A DNA stretch of 34,301 nucleotides from Paludibacteraceae bacterium (GTDB lineage Bacteria > Bacteroidota > Bacteroidia > Bacteroidales > Paludibacteraceae): assembly GCA_017525455.1 (NCBI GenBank), contig JAFXSS010000162.1:1-34301 (forward strand). The letters are read 5' to 3'. The notes below the pieces were generated by a model that was not told where the DNA came from, did not search any database, and saw nothing but the letters and a program-made list of their open reading frames with translations. Of the stretch, positions 13,001-20,772 are shown in pieces (within the stretch, counting starts at the first letter, position 1; the number at the start of each line of letters is the position of its first letter). Made by a program: the position numbers and the translations under genes.

Positions 13001-14665
13001 CATCGACAGCACCAGCAGAACGGCAGCCACAGCCAACAGTGCTGCGGATATCCACGGGTGTTTGATAAAGCCGCTGACGCTCTTCTTGTACTTACCTGCT
13101 ATGGCGTTGTAGCTGACCGTGTAAGCGCGCTTGACGTAGTAGTTGAAACTCTTCTTGTTCGCCTCGTCGGGATCGAACTTCATCATGATAGCGCACAAGG
13201 CAGGACAGAGCGTGAGTGCCGACACGCACGACAAACCGACGGACGAAGCCAGCGTCACACCGAACTGCAGGAAGAAGCTACCCGACGTACCCGGCATGAA
13301 TGCCACGGGGATAAACACTGCCATGAACACCAGCGTACACGAGATAACCGCTACCGACACATCGCTCATAGCCTGACGCGTAGCTTCACGCGCATCGTGC
13401 ACGCCGCTCTCCATCTTGGCCATCACCGCCTCGACGACGACTATCGCATCGTCGACCACCGTACCGATGGCCAGCACCAAAGCAAAGAGCGTAAGGATAT
13501 TGAGCGAGAATCCTGCCACCGTAACAATGGCAAACGTACCCATCAGCGACACGATGATGGACAAGGACGGGATAATAGTAGCCTTGAAACTTTGCAGGAA
13601 GAAATATACTACCAGTATAACGAGGATGATAGCTATAACCAGCGTCTCTACCACGTTGTGAATAGCCGCAAACAGGAAGTCGTCGGAGGTTTGCAGAATC
13701 TCAAACTCCAGTCCTGCGGGCATGGTAGGCTTCAATTCCTCGTAGAGCTTGTGTATGCGTGCGTTGACCTCGGTGGCATTGGCACCCGGAGCCTGGAACA
13801 CCATATACATCGTACCCGGCATGCCGTCGATATTGGAGGTGAAGTTGTAACTGACCGCACCGATCTCGACATCCGCCACATCGCTCAAGTACAGCAGGTG
13901 ACCGCCGTCGGATGAGCGCAGCACTATGCTGTTGAACTCCGCTATGCTCTTGAGCGTACCCTTGTACTCCATCGAGTACTGATAGGCATTCTCACTCTGC
14001 TCGCCCAGCGAACCTGTAGCCGCCACGAAGCTCTGACCGCCTATAGCGGCAAACACATCGTTAGGCTCCAATCCATACTGTGCCATCACGTCGGGCTTAA
14101 GCCATATACGCAAGGCGTAGGTGTTACCCAGCGACATCACATCGCCCACACCGGTGATTCGCATCAGTCGAGGACGGATATTGATGTCGATATAGTTGGA
14201 GATGAAGTCGGCATCGTACTTGCCGTCGGTGGACTTGAGTGCACCGATATGCAGGATGTTGTTCTGCTGCTTCATCACTTGCACACCCACCTTCGTAACC
14301 TCAGCGGGCAGCAACGCCAACGCCTTGGATACACGGTTCTGCACATTGACGGCAGCCAGATCGGGATCAGAACCCTGCTCAAAATATACTTGTATAGACA
14401 CCTCGCCCGATGCTGAAGCCGTGCTGGTGATATACGTCATTCCCGGCACACCGTTGATACTCTCCTCCAGAGGCTGAACCACGGATTTCATGATTGTGTT
14501 GGCATCCGCACCTGTGTATGAAGTGGACACACGCACCGTAGGAGGAGCGATGTTAGGATATTGCTCGATGGGCAACGTTTTCATACAGATGAAACCCACC
14601 AGCGTGATGACTATCGCTATCGCGCACGCCATCACATATTTGGATATGAAGATATTTCCCTTCAT
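10082..14665 (-). CDS. RND efflux pump fused to its outer-membrane channel (1527 aa)
   Basis: Residues 1 to about 1035 are a complete HAE1/AcrB-type inner-membrane pump. They include the TM4 proton-relay pair in GTVVDDAIVVVEAV and the TM10 lysine in LLAKTAILITEF. Residues about 1083-1527 are a complete OprM/NodT-type outer-membrane factor (start of the domain WRKVFVDPLLQTLIEQAL; GYLPSF; LEQRPDIRLAD). These are normally two genes. Between them a Ser/Gly-rich linker (1046-1068) leads into a hydrophobic stretch and Cys1083 (TMSSCG), the old lipoprotein signal of the channel. The adaptor gene lies directly upstream. The pump would export drugs or detergents. A lost stop codon is the likeliest origin. 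Confidence 0.93.
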   Translation of the reverse strand: MKGNIFISKYVMACAIAIVITLVGFICMKTLPIEQYPNIAPPTVRVSTSYTGADANTIMKSVVQPLEESINGVPGMTYITSTASASGEVSIQVYFEQGSDPDLAAVNVQNRVSKALALLPAEVTKVGVQVMKQQNNILHIGALKSTDGKYDADFISNYIDINIRPRLMRITGVGDVMSLGNTYALRIWLKPDVMAQYGLEPNDVFAAIGGQSFVAATGSLGEQSENAYQYSMEYKGTLKSIAEFNSIVLRSSDGGHLLYLSDVADVEIGAVSYNFTSNIDGMPGTMYMVFQAPGANATEVNARIHKLYEELKPTMPAGLEFEILQTSDDFLFAAIHNVVETLVIAIILVILVVYFFLQSFKATIIPSLSIIVSLMGTFAIVTVAGFSLNILTLFALVLAIGTVVDDAIVVVEAVMAKMESGVHDAREATRQAMSDVSVAVISCTLVFMAVFIPVAFMPGTSGSFFLQFGVTLASSVGLSCVSALTLCPALCAIMMKFDPDEANKKSFNYYVKRAYTVSYNAIAGKYKKSVSGFIKHPWISAALLAVAAVLLVLSMRGLPSGLVPQEDQGVFFAEVRAPEGFTLHETEEVVRKVEEKIKKIPELESYAVVNGYGMMANSSASCYATLIVRLKNWDDRPGIKHNIVQVYSRFALDCQDIKNAMVIPFQMPQVPGYGSSSSVNLVLQDTQDHPMSEFNNDAMAFLVKLNERPEIMMAMSTYSERFPKYEVSVDAPQCERAGVTPAAVLNVLGAYCGGAYVGNFNQFGKVYRIMANASPEYRLDPMALNNIFVRVSGGKMAPISEFVTLREIVGSASMEHFNLFQSITCGVMAASGYSEGDAHKAIAEVFRETMPSGYSYEYGGMSREVEETAGSNATALIYVVCVILIYLILASLYNSWFTPWAVLLSVPFGLMGSFGAVWIVAKMHIPGMENNIYLQTGVIMLIGLLAKTAILITEFAQERREQGLSIRDAAFAACEERLRPILMTVVTMIAGMIPLIIAGGAGANGNRVLALGVTAGMAVGTLALLYVVPAFFIVFQSLHERFQGASPSSSDSPQSGEAGLSSVSLKGVLPVLILIGTVTMSSCGIYGKYSSQTDVDSALYGSTEDVQAAAADSSIATISWRKVFVDPLLQTLIEQALEQNTDLNSARIAIDQAQASLQAAKLGYLPSFALAPQAGYNGSVATGAGSASSATLVYNVPLQMTWDLDLFGANLNQVRKFKAIVAQAEAQRRATQANLISTVAQQYCMLQLLDRQMEILIHTDSLWNESLETQRALYENGKAYSTSVNQMENSYLNVKAQIVDVERQIRGTENALCRLLAVTPQHIARSAWEAYELPERVSTGVPAQLLEQRPDIRLADQALAEAFYNTNAARSAFFPKLSLQGIIGWGNNGGVIANPGALLFNALASLTQPIFAQGRLRAQLKISKLAQEDMQRRYVQTVINAGNQVNEALADCQVAKQKDAYYKRQVEVLQDAYTGTHELMDAGKAIYLEVLTAQETLLAAQLNEATNLYEGSCALIALYIALGGAAE
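11464..11529. repeat. Palindromic repeat at the joint of the pump-channel fusion
   Basis: CGCCCTTCAG (11464-11473) and CTGGAGGGCG (11520-11529) form a 9/10 inverted repeat around 46 bp that holds a smaller GGCTTCGCC hairpin. It encodes residues 1046-1068. Its look (CCCTyCAG ends, GTCTGTCTTCCG core) is that of the hairpin elements common between Bacteroidota genes, here read in frame. Confidence 0.55.
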
Positions 14666-14671
14666 TATTTC

Positions 14672-14743
14672 AAATTTATGATTTCTTATCTCGCTTTGCT
14701 CGAACGATCGGCAAAGCCGTACAAATTTATGATTGCAAATTTA
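14672..14743. repeat. AAATTTATGATT repeats and hairpin between adaptor and pump genes
   Basis: AAATTTATGAT starts at 14672, 14723 and 14737; the last two are 14 bp apart (twice 7). Between them GCTTTGC and GCAAAGC form a 7-bp inverted repeat. The stretch fills the 85-bp gap between the adaptor stop and the pump start. Confidence 0.6.
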
Positions 14744-14750
14744 TGATGGG

Positions 14751-15851
14751 TTAGAACAGCACGCGCTGGCCGTCCTGTACATTGTTTGCGCCCACGGTAA
14801 CGATCTGGTCACCTACGTTCAGTCCGGCGGTAACAATCACATCCTTGCCATTGCCTGCAGACTCGGTCTGTATGCTGACAGCCGTAGCCGTACTGTCGGG
14901 CAGCACCTTATATACCAACGACTTATCCTGCAATCTGACTACAGCATACTGCGGGATAATGATCTTGTCTTTTTCGTCAAACGGCAGCACGACCGTACCT
15001 TGTATGCCCGAGTACAGCAGTCCGTCAGGGTTGGGGAACGTAGCCTTGCAAGCCATCGTACCCGTTACGGCGTTCACTACGCCGGTGATACTCGTGACGC
15101 GACCTTTGTGCGGATACTCCGTACCGCTCTTCATCAGGAATATAGCCGCCGGCAGGGCTTCAATGATCTTCTGCCGTTCAGCCTTGCTCACGCCATACTG
15201 TACCTGTTCCTCTATCAGCGCCTCTGTTACTGAGAATTCTGCTTCCATGTTCGCATTGTCGCTCAGCGTAGTCAAGTGTGTCGCGGGCGAAACCAGATCA
15301 CCTACCCGCACATTGATATCGCCTATCAATCCGTTGACCGGTGCGCTGATGGTGCAAAAGCTCAAATTAACCTTCGCCCTGTTGACCGAAGCACGTGCCT
15401 GGCTCACGGCAGCCTTAGCCTGCTTGTAGTTATTCTCGGCATTGTCAAGCATATAGCAGCTGACGATTTTCTTCTCAAACAGGTTCTTGTTGGACTCCCA
15501 CTCCATATTCGCACTGCTCAGATTAGCCTCTGCCGCCATCAGGTTAGCCTCAGCTGCCTCCAGTTCCAACTGTGCATTGCGGGAATCGATCACGAACAGC
15601 GTTTCACCTTTTTTGACCTGCTGTCCCTCACTCACACAAATCTGCATAAGTTGTCCGCTTACCTGCGGCATGATGGTCGCATCGTTCTGACCGTGCATCT
15701 TGGCGCTGAACTTAACCGGCAGCGTGATGTCGGATTTCTGAATGGTCAGAGTCTCGTAAGACGTAGGCGTCTGCTGAGGCATCTCTCCGCCACAAGACGC
15801 AAATACCCAGGCTAACAACCCGAGCACAAACAAAGGTTTACAGTATTTCAT
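14751..15851 (-). CDS. RND periplasmic adaptor lipoprotein, AcrA/MexA type (366 aa)
   Basis: The start at 15851 (MKYCKPLFVLGLLAWVFASCGG) gives a lipoprotein signal with Cys at residue 20; the longer frame adds 16 residues with no signal. Domains in order are lipoyl/barrel-sandwich halves (MPQVSGQLMQICVSEGQQVKKG and, after the hairpin, APVNGLIGDINVRVGDLV), a coiled-coil hairpin (about 95-160, ELEAAEANLMAAEANL), a beta-barrel, and a membrane-proximal domain (AGLNVGDQIVTVGANNVQDG). It bridges the inner-membrane pump and outer-membrane channel encoded by the next gene. It follows mrp by 64 bp with no promoter seen, so it is probably in the same transcript. Confidence 0.92.
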   Translation of the reverse strand: MKYCKPLFVLGLLAWVFASCGGEMPQQTPTSYETLTIQKSDITLPVKFSAKMHGQNDATIMPQVSGQLMQICVSEGQQVKKGETLFVIDSRNAQLELEAAEANLMAAEANLSSANMEWESNKNLFEKKIVSCYMLDNAENNYKQAKAAVSQARASVNRAKVNLSFCTISAPVNGLIGDINVRVGDLVSPATHLTTLSDNANMEAEFSVTEALIEEQVQYGVSKAERQKIIEALPAAIFLMKSGTEYPHKGRVTSITGVVNAVTGTMACKATFPNPDGLLYSGIQGTVVLPFDEKDKIIIPQYAVVRLQDKSLVYKVLPDSTATAVSIQTESAGNGKDVIVTAGLNVGDQIVTVGANNVQDGQRVLF

Positions 15852-15915
15852 ACATTTATCAATTAAAAAGGTTTTTCCATGTTCAAAGAGCGCCGACACG
15901 TGCCATTCGGCTACT

Positions 15916-16956
15916 TTAGAGTTGCGCCGCTATATGGCAGAATATCTGCGCTGCGGGATGTCCGGGTTGGAGTACGATAGGTGTACCCCGGTCGCCACCT
16001 TCGCGGATGGACTGCACCAGAGGAATCTCACCCAGCAGAGGTATGCCTAACTCCTCAGCCAGACGCTTGCCGCCGCCACGGCCGAAGATGTAATACTTGT
16101 TCTCCGGCAACTCCGCCGGTGTGAAGTACGACATATTCTCCACCAATCCCAGTACAGGCACGTTCACCTTGTCGTTAGTAAACATATCCACGCCCTTGCG
16201 TGCATCCACCAGCGCCACATCCTGCGGCGTGGTCACCACGATAGCACCGGTGAGTTGCAAGGTCTGAATGAGTGTGAGGTGGATATCCGATGTGCCCGGC
16301 GGCAGGTCGATCAGGAAATAATCCAGTTCGCCCCACTCGGCATCGTTGATGAGTTGCTTGATAGCGTTCGACGCCATGCCTCCGCGCCAGACGACGGCAG
16401 ATTGCACATCCACAAAGAATCCGATGGACAGCATCTTCACTCCATATTGCTCGATAGGCACTATCAGGTCACGGCCGTTCACCGTGTCTGCCACCGGACG
16501 CGCATCCTCGACGTGGAACATTTTCGGCACACTCGGCCCGTGGATATCCGCATCCAGCAGTCCCACACGTTTGCCTTGTTGCGCCAAGGCTACGGCAAGG
16601 TTGACTGCCACGGTGGATTTGCCTACACCGCCCTTGCCGGAGTGAATGGCTATCACGTGCCTGGCTTGCAGGCTGATATCCGATTGCTGACTGCTGACCG
16701 CTGACTGCTGCTTGCGGAACTTGGTATGTATATGCACCGCAGTGTTCGGCTCGGCATAAGTATGAACGGCCGCTTCGGCAGCCTTCAGCACAGAACGGAT
16801 GAACGGATCGGTATCTTTGTCGAAGATAAGCGAGAACGACACCTCCAAACCGGAGATACGTATATCATCCTCGAGCATGCCTGCCTCAATCAGGTTCATG
16901 CCATTGCCCGGGTAACGGACGTGAGCAAGTGCGTCTATTATTTGTTTTGGAAACAC
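15916..16956 (-). CDS. mrp: Mrp/ApbC-type iron-sulfur cluster carrier ATPase (346 aa)
   Basis: An N-terminal MIP18/DUF59 domain (1-80) is followed by a deviant Walker P-loop domain (SGKGGVGKST, 106-115; DADIHGPS; LIDLPPGTSD). The family carries iron-sulfur clusters to apoproteins in the cytoplasm. The CxxC pair of enteric ApbC is absent (ENMSYFTPAELPENKYYIFG instead), which is usual in Bacteroidota. Residues 83-92 (QQSAVSSQQS), exactly in the linker between the domains, come from four tandem 7-bp repeats. It lies 24 bp after trmB, within the holB-mrp gene string. Confidence 0.93.
   Translation of the reverse strand: MFPKQIIDALAHVRYPGNGMNLIEAGMLEDDIRISGLEVSFSLIFDKDTDPFIRSVLKAAEAAVHTYAEPNTAVHIHTKFRKQQSAVSSQQSDISLQARHVIAIHSGKGGVGKSTVAVNLAVALAQQGKRVGLLDADIHGPSVPKMFHVEDARPVADTVNGRDLIVPIEQYGVKMLSIGFFVDVQSAVVWRGGMASNAIKQLINDAEWGELDYFLIDLPPGTSDIHLTLIQTLQLTGAIVVTTPQDVALVDARKGVDMFTNDKVNVPVLGLVENMSYFTPAELPENKYYIFGRGGGKRLAEELGIPLLGEIPLVQSIREGGDRGTPIVLQPGHPAAQIFCHIAAQL
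16682..16709. repeat. Four heptanucleotide units inside mrp
   Basis: GATTGCT, GACTGCT, GACCGCT and GACTGCT on the plus strand, which is AGCAATC-type on the coding strand. They encode QQSAVSSQQS in the linker between the DUF59 and ATPase domains. Confidence 0.9.
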
Positions 16957-16980
16957 CGTGAAGAAAATTAAAAATAAAAA

Positions 16981-17829
16981 TTACGATTTACCTGACTGTG
17001 AGATGTAGTTGCGACCATACGAACGGTACGTATCCTTCTCAATCTCTATATCCGGCTCAACGAGTGTGCCTTGCTTGGGCAATTGCCAAACCAGATACTT
17101 GATAGTCAGTCCGCGGTCGAGCCACTGGTGCTCATAATGCGTTTGCAGACGACGGGCATCCTCCTCGAAGATTTCTAATTTCTGATTGCTGATTTCTGAT
17201 TGCTGATTGCCATACAGGTCAGCCGTGTCACAGAGCAGCGGCAGGTTGTTCAGGCGAATCATCTCGCGTGTATAGGTGTACAGGAACGGACTGTCGGTCT
17301 TCAGATGGATAGTGGCATTGTCGCGCAACAGTTGGCGGTAACGCTCCATGAAATAGGTGGAGGTCAGTCGCTTGGTAGCCTTCTTCATCTGCGGATCGGG
17401 GAAGGTGATCCACAGTCCGTCCACCTCGTCGGAGGCGAAGAAGTTAGGCAGCAGTTCAATGTTCGTGCGCAGAAACGCCACATTGGTCAATCCCTCTGCA
17501 GTAGCCTGCTTGGCGCCCTGCCACATACGTGCGCCTTTGATATCCACGCCTATGTAATTAGTATCGGGATATACGCGCGCCAAGCCTACGGTATAATCTC
17601 CGTGCCCGCAACCAAGTTCGAGCAGCAGCGGATGGTCGTTATGGAAAAAGCGGTTGCGCCACTCGCCTTTCATCGCCAGCGCGGGATTGTCCGACGGCAC
17701 ATCCGCCCCACGCGGATCGCGAGGATTGGGCAATATATCCCGTGCACCGCACTGGAAGACACATTGCATCTGAGCCATCTCGGCAAATTTCTTCAGTTTG
17801 TTCTTACCCATGTTTGTTTGAGCAGCCAT
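16981..17829 (-). CDS. trmB: tRNA (guanine-N7-)-methyltransferase TrmB (282 aa)
   Basis: It methylates G46 of tRNAs using S-adenosylmethionine. Seen: the SAM loop LLLELGCGHGDYT (68-80), DIKGARMWQGAK, the tRNA-site motif FPDPQMKKATKRL, and the C-terminal Thr-Lys-type segment IHLKTDS. The frame starts at 17829 directly after the gldH stop, but the usual Bacteroidota start MGKNKLKKFA is at 17811 and may be the real one. Residues about 207-220 (NQQSEISNQKLEIF) are encoded by six 7-bp repeat units and lengthen a surface loop before the C-terminal helix. Confidence 0.95.
   Translation of the reverse strand: MAAQTNMGKNKLKKFAEMAQMQCVFQCGARDILPNPRDPRGADVPSDNPALAMKGEWRNRFFHNDHPLLLELGCGHGDYTVGLARVYPDTNYIGVDIKGARMWQGAKQATAEGLTNVAFLRTNIELLPNFFASDEVDGLWITFPDPQMKKATKRLTSTYFMERYRQLLRDNATIHLKTDSPFLYTYTREMIRLNNLPLLCDTADLYGNQQSEISNQKLEIFEEDARRLQTHYEHQWLDRGLTIKYLVWQLPKQGTLVEPDIEIEKDTYRSYGRNYISQSGKS
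17170..17211. repeat. Six heptanucleotide units inside trmB
   Basis: GATTTCT, AATTTCT, GATTGCT, GATTTCT, GATTGCT and GATTGCC in exact 7-bp register, 42 bp in all. This is the cleanest in-gene copy in the window. Confidence 0.95.
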
Positions 17830-17840
17830 TCATGGCTGCT
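17821..17840. repeat. Perfect 9-bp inverted repeat at the gldH/trmB junction
   Basis: AGCAGCCAT, a TC spacer, then ATGGCTGCT. The palindrome contains both the gldH stop and the first possible trmB start. In the mRNA it would hide that start, which favours initiation at 17811. Confidence 0.8.
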
Positions 17841-18303
17841 GGCTTTGTTTGAGCTCCAGTCCCACGTCGGCTATGCCGGTTACTACCGAGTCACGCATAC
17901 CTTGCACGATAGCAAAATTGTACGTCCCGGCATTCGCAAATACCATATCTCGCCACATAGTCACATAACCGGAATAGTACCTGCCGGCACGTGTGCCCAG
18001 CCATTTCCCGCGGTCATCAGCCAGACAAGCCATCACAGTGTCACCACGAACAACCCCCGTGCTGTCGCAAGCCTGGACAAAGAACCAGAGATTTTGATAG
18101 GCATACACATCCGTATGGCGTAGGGTGAGAGCCACATCGTAGGTCTGTACCGTATCAGGCACGCTGAGCGTCAACCAAACGGTATCCTGCATAGCCCATC
18201 CGTTTTCTGACAGGTTGCAGTGATCACTACTAATCACACCGCTACTGCATGATGCCATCAGCACCGATGCGCATAGCAAGATATACAGTATTCTTTTTGT
18301 CAT
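17830..18303 (-). CDS. gldH: Gliding motility lipoprotein GldH (157 aa)
   Basis: The signal peptide ends in a lipobox, VLMASC, with Cys19. The body shows the GldH pattern: YDVALTLRHTDVYAYQNLWFFV, then VRGDTV and DDRGKWLG. GldH is linked to gliding and T9SS in Flavobacteria and persists in non-gliding Bacteroidales, acting at the cell envelope. The start TGATG overlaps the ricT stop, so the two are translationally coupled. Confidence 0.88.
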   Translation of the reverse strand: MTKRILYILLCASVLMASCSSGVISSDHCNLSENGWAMQDTVWLTLSVPDTVQTYDVALTLRHTDVYAYQNLWFFVQACDSTGVVRGDTVMACLADDRGKWLGTRAGRYYSGYVTMWRDMVFANAGTYNFAIVQGMRDSVVTGIADVGLELKQSQQP

Positions 18304-19442
18304 CAGTTTCGTCCTTTGTACGGTTTGTTCTGATGCGGGCGTCCGCCTTGTCGGTTGTCACGGCCGCGGCGACGGTCAAAACGGTTCACCTCATCCTGCC
18401 CGACCACATTGGCAAATCCCGCCTCTGAACCTTCGATGGTAGTATGTTTGCCTCCCAGGTCATTGGGTTTCTGACCATGTTTGTTCATCTCGATGATAGC
18501 CATTGCACGCTCCGCAGAGATGATTTCCAGGTTCACAGCCTGCCGCTGGTCGGTAGAATATGTGAGTGTACCTTGCAGCGGGTCGGTGGCAAACACGTAG
18601 TACGTTGCCGTAAGCGTCTCGAGCGGTATACGTCTGTCGGGCAGTTTGGATACAGCCTCTTCGTAGGTTGGTATCTCGTAGTTCAGACAACACTTGAGTT
18701 TGGCGCATTGTCCTGCCAGTTTCTGCGGGTTGGGCGACAAGTTCTGCAATCGCGCAGCGCTGGTACCTACCGACGAGAACCGCGTCATCCATGTTGAGCA
18801 GCATAGTTCGCGTCCGCACGGCCCCGTACCGCCTATGCGCCCTGCCTCCTGACGTGCACCAATCTGCTTCATCTCGATGCGGATACGGAACGTCTCGGCA
18901 TACACCTTGATCAGTTGACGGAAATCCACACGTCCGTCGGCTATGTAGTAGAAGATGGCTTTGCCTCCGTCGCCTTGATACTCCACGTCGCCGATCTTCA
19001 TCTCGAGTTGCATATCTTTGGCAATCTTACGCGCACGGATCATCGTCTCATGTTCCAACGCATGTGCCTCTTCGGCGCGCTGCAAGTCAGCATCGGTAGC
19101 CAGACGGTAGATGACGCGTGCCTCGAAATGCTCAACATCGATACGGTTCTTACGCATCTGGGGTATAACGAGCTGCCCGACCAGCGTCACCTCGCCCACA
19201 TCATGACCGGGATTACCTTCCACCGCCACTTTCATACCTTTCTCCAGCAGCAGATTGTTGACATTGCGGTAATAGCCCTTACGGGTATTCTTGAACTGCA
19301 CCTCTACCATATCTGTCTTGGCTACCGACTCCGGCAGGTCTGACAGATAATCCGTCACGGGCAACATATGTGCACTATTGCGCCTGTATGATTTCTCGGT
19401 ATATCGCCCGGATTCACTGTTTAACACAAAATCCTGTTTCAT
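18303..19442 (-). CDS. ricT: RicT/YaaT-type PSP1 domain protein (379 aa)
   Basis: The PSP1 domain shows QIGARQEAGRIGGTGPCGRE and the conserved Cys set PCGRELCC and CAKLKCCLNYE. In Bacillus RicT forms an iron-sulfur complex with RicA and RicF that affects RNA maturation; in Bacteroidota the partners and role are unclear. I place the start at ATG 19442, 8 bp after the holB stop; the frame is open to 19484, overlapping holB. The tail is Arg/Gly/Gln-rich and probably disordered (RRRGRDNRQGGRP), which may bind RNA. Confidence 0.88.
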   Translation of the reverse strand: MKQDFVLNSESGRYTEKSYRRNSAHMLPVTDYLSDLPESVAKTDMVEVQFKNTRKGYYRNVNNLLLEKGMKVAVEGNPGHDVGEVTLVGQLVIPQMRKNRIDVEHFEARVIYRLATDADLQRAEEAHALEHETMIRARKIAKDMQLEMKIGDVEYQGDGGKAIFYYIADGRVDFRQLIKVYAETFRIRIEMKQIGARQEAGRIGGTGPCGRELCCSTWMTRFSSVGTSAARLQNLSPNPQKLAGQCAKLKCCLNYEIPTYEEAVSKLPDRRIPLETLTATYYVFATDPLQGTLTYSTDQRQAVNLEIISAERAMAIIEMNKHGQKPNDLGGKHTTIEGSEAGFANVVGQDEVNRFDRRRGRDNRQGGRPHQNKPYKGRN

Positions 19443-19450
19443 ATATTTCG

Positions 19451-20623
19451 TTATCTCTTTATCAATACTATGCATTGCAGACACAGGTCAAACAGCACGA
19501 TGCGTGCGTTGGCGTTCTGCATGATTTGCGATTCGGCAGTGGCAAACTGCTCTGTCAGTTCCTCTACGTTCCGCTCGTTGATGTATGGGGCAAATTTCAC
19601 GGAGAAGTTCTGCTCATCGCCGGTCTGGTAGTTCAGTGCCGGTTCGCCGTAGTTATAGATGAAATTTTCGCGTATGAGCCGTTGTGCAAACTGCAGGAAC
19701 GCACATTGCTGTGCACGCGAGCAGTCTTTCGCCATAGTCTGCGACCACTGGTTGAGGTTCTGAAGCGCCTCGTAGTTCTTACGCACGCCTACAAGCCATG
19801 CGTTACGCATCAGTTCCTGAAAATCGGCAAACATCTGTTTGTCACGGTCGGTATCATCCAATATCCGCAGCGCCTCTCGGTAACTGCCATGCGCCAGGCG
19901 AGCCGCATCGTGCGCCTGCGCGAATGATATCTTTTTCACCTGCGCCTGACTGCCGATTGCCGGCTGCTGATCACTCAGCGCCTGCTCTATCTCCTGCTCA
20001 CTCAGTCGCGGCACGGGCATCGGACGCAGACGGGAGATGATGGTAGGCAACAACTGCTCGGGATGTTCGCTCACAAACAGGAACAATGTCATAGCCGGCG
20101 GTTCTTCCAGCAGCTTGAGCAATTTGTTGGCGCAGGCAGCGTTCATCTTCTCCGGCTGCCAGACTATCATCACCTTGTAGCCGTCGCTGAATGCTTTCAG
20201 GGAGAGTTTGCGCTGAATCTCGCTGCTCTCTTTCTCGTATATCAGACACTGTTTCTTCTCCTCGCCCAACATCTGTATCCAGTCGTCGGCATCGCAATAC
20301 GGGTTTGTTAGCAGCATCTGGCGGAACGCCGGCAAGTAGTCGTCGCACACCTCGCCGCTGTCAGTCTTGACTATCGGAAACACAAAGTGCAGGTCGGGAT
20401 GTTGCAACTTGCTGTATTGCAAACAGGTAGGGCATTCGCCGCAGGCGTCGGTATCTGTCCTGTGCGGGCAGGCAATGTACTGCGCCAGTGCTACAGCCAA
20501 CGGCAACTTGCCTATGCCCGCAGCACCCGACAACAACAGAGCATGGGGTATACGCCTCTGCTGCACACTGCGGCACATCTCCTGCTTAACCGCATGCTGA
20601 CCTATGATATCCTTGAGTAACAT
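19451..20623 (-). CDS. holB: DNA polymerase III clamp-loader subunit delta' (390 aa)
   Basis: It has the AAA clamp-loader fold with a degenerate P-loop (SGAAGIGKLPLA), the zinc module CGECPTCLQ and more, LLKLLEEPP, and the SRLRP motif after sensor 1. The subunit helps load the sliding clamp at replication forks. Residues about 217-226 (DQQPAIGSQA) come from four degenerate 7-bp repeats between the ATPase core and the helical domain. It heads the minus-strand string, with its own promoter at 20672-20703 facing murG. Confidence 0.92.
   Translation of the reverse strand: MLLKDIIGQHAVKQEMCRSVQQRRIPHALLLSGAAGIGKLPLAVALAQYIACPHRTDTDACGECPTCLQYSKLQHPDLHFVFPIVKTDSGEVCDDYLPAFRQMLLTNPYCDADDWIQMLGEEKKQCLIYEKESSEIQRKLSLKAFSDGYKVMIVWQPEKMNAACANKLLKLLEEPPAMTLFLFVSEHPEQLLPTIISRLRPMPVPRLSEQEIEQALSDQQPAIGSQAQVKKISFAQAHDAARLAHGSYREALRILDDTDRDKQMFADFQELMRNAWLVGVRKNYEALQNLNQWSQTMAKDCSRAQQCAFLQFAQRLIRENFIYNYGEPALNYQTGDEQNFSVKFAPYINERNVEELTEQFATAESQIMQNANARIVLFDLCLQCIVLIKR
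19948..19975. repeat. Four degenerate heptanucleotide units inside holB
   Basis: GACTGCC, GATTGCC, GGCTGCT and GATCACT. The register is kept although the units have drifted, which suggests an older insertion. Confidence 0.75.
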
Positions 20624-20671
20624 GTATTACGCTTTTTGGAGGTTACAGCCCCCCGGCACACAACGCACATG

Positions 20672-20703
20672 CAAAGGTACAAAAAAAAATGCACATTTGC
20701 AAA
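20672..20703 (-). promoter_or_regulatory. holB promoter
   Basis: Minus strand TTTG (20703-20700), 20 bp, TACCTTTG (20679-20672). The spacer holds a nine-base T-tract shared with the promoters at 3304, 20720 and 33935. Confidence 0.85.
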
Positions 20704-20719
20704 CATTACCGGGGAAAAA

Positions 20720-20751
20720 CTTGCAAATATCGATTTTTTTTTGTACTTTTG
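20720..20751 (+). promoter_or_regulatory. murG promoter
   Basis: CTTG (20720-20723), 20 bp with a T-tract, TACTTTTG (20744-20751). The murG start follows about 20 bp downstream. It is divergent from the holB promoter. Confidence 0.8.
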
Positions 20752-20772
20752 TACGCAAAATCCAAAATCATT

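Noticed and set aside
12218..13915. 565-codon plus-strand ORF opposite the efflux pump
   Set aside because: It is antisense to a complete, clearly conserved RND transporter; the translation is rich in His and Arg with no domain. Long antisense frames are a side effect of codon use in GC-rich genes. The same holds for 10163-11104 and 14733-15233.
20689..20772. 28 extra N-terminal residues of MurG
   Set aside because: The region contains the murG promoter, and all MurG proteins begin shortly before the GGGTGGH loop, which fits ATG 20773.
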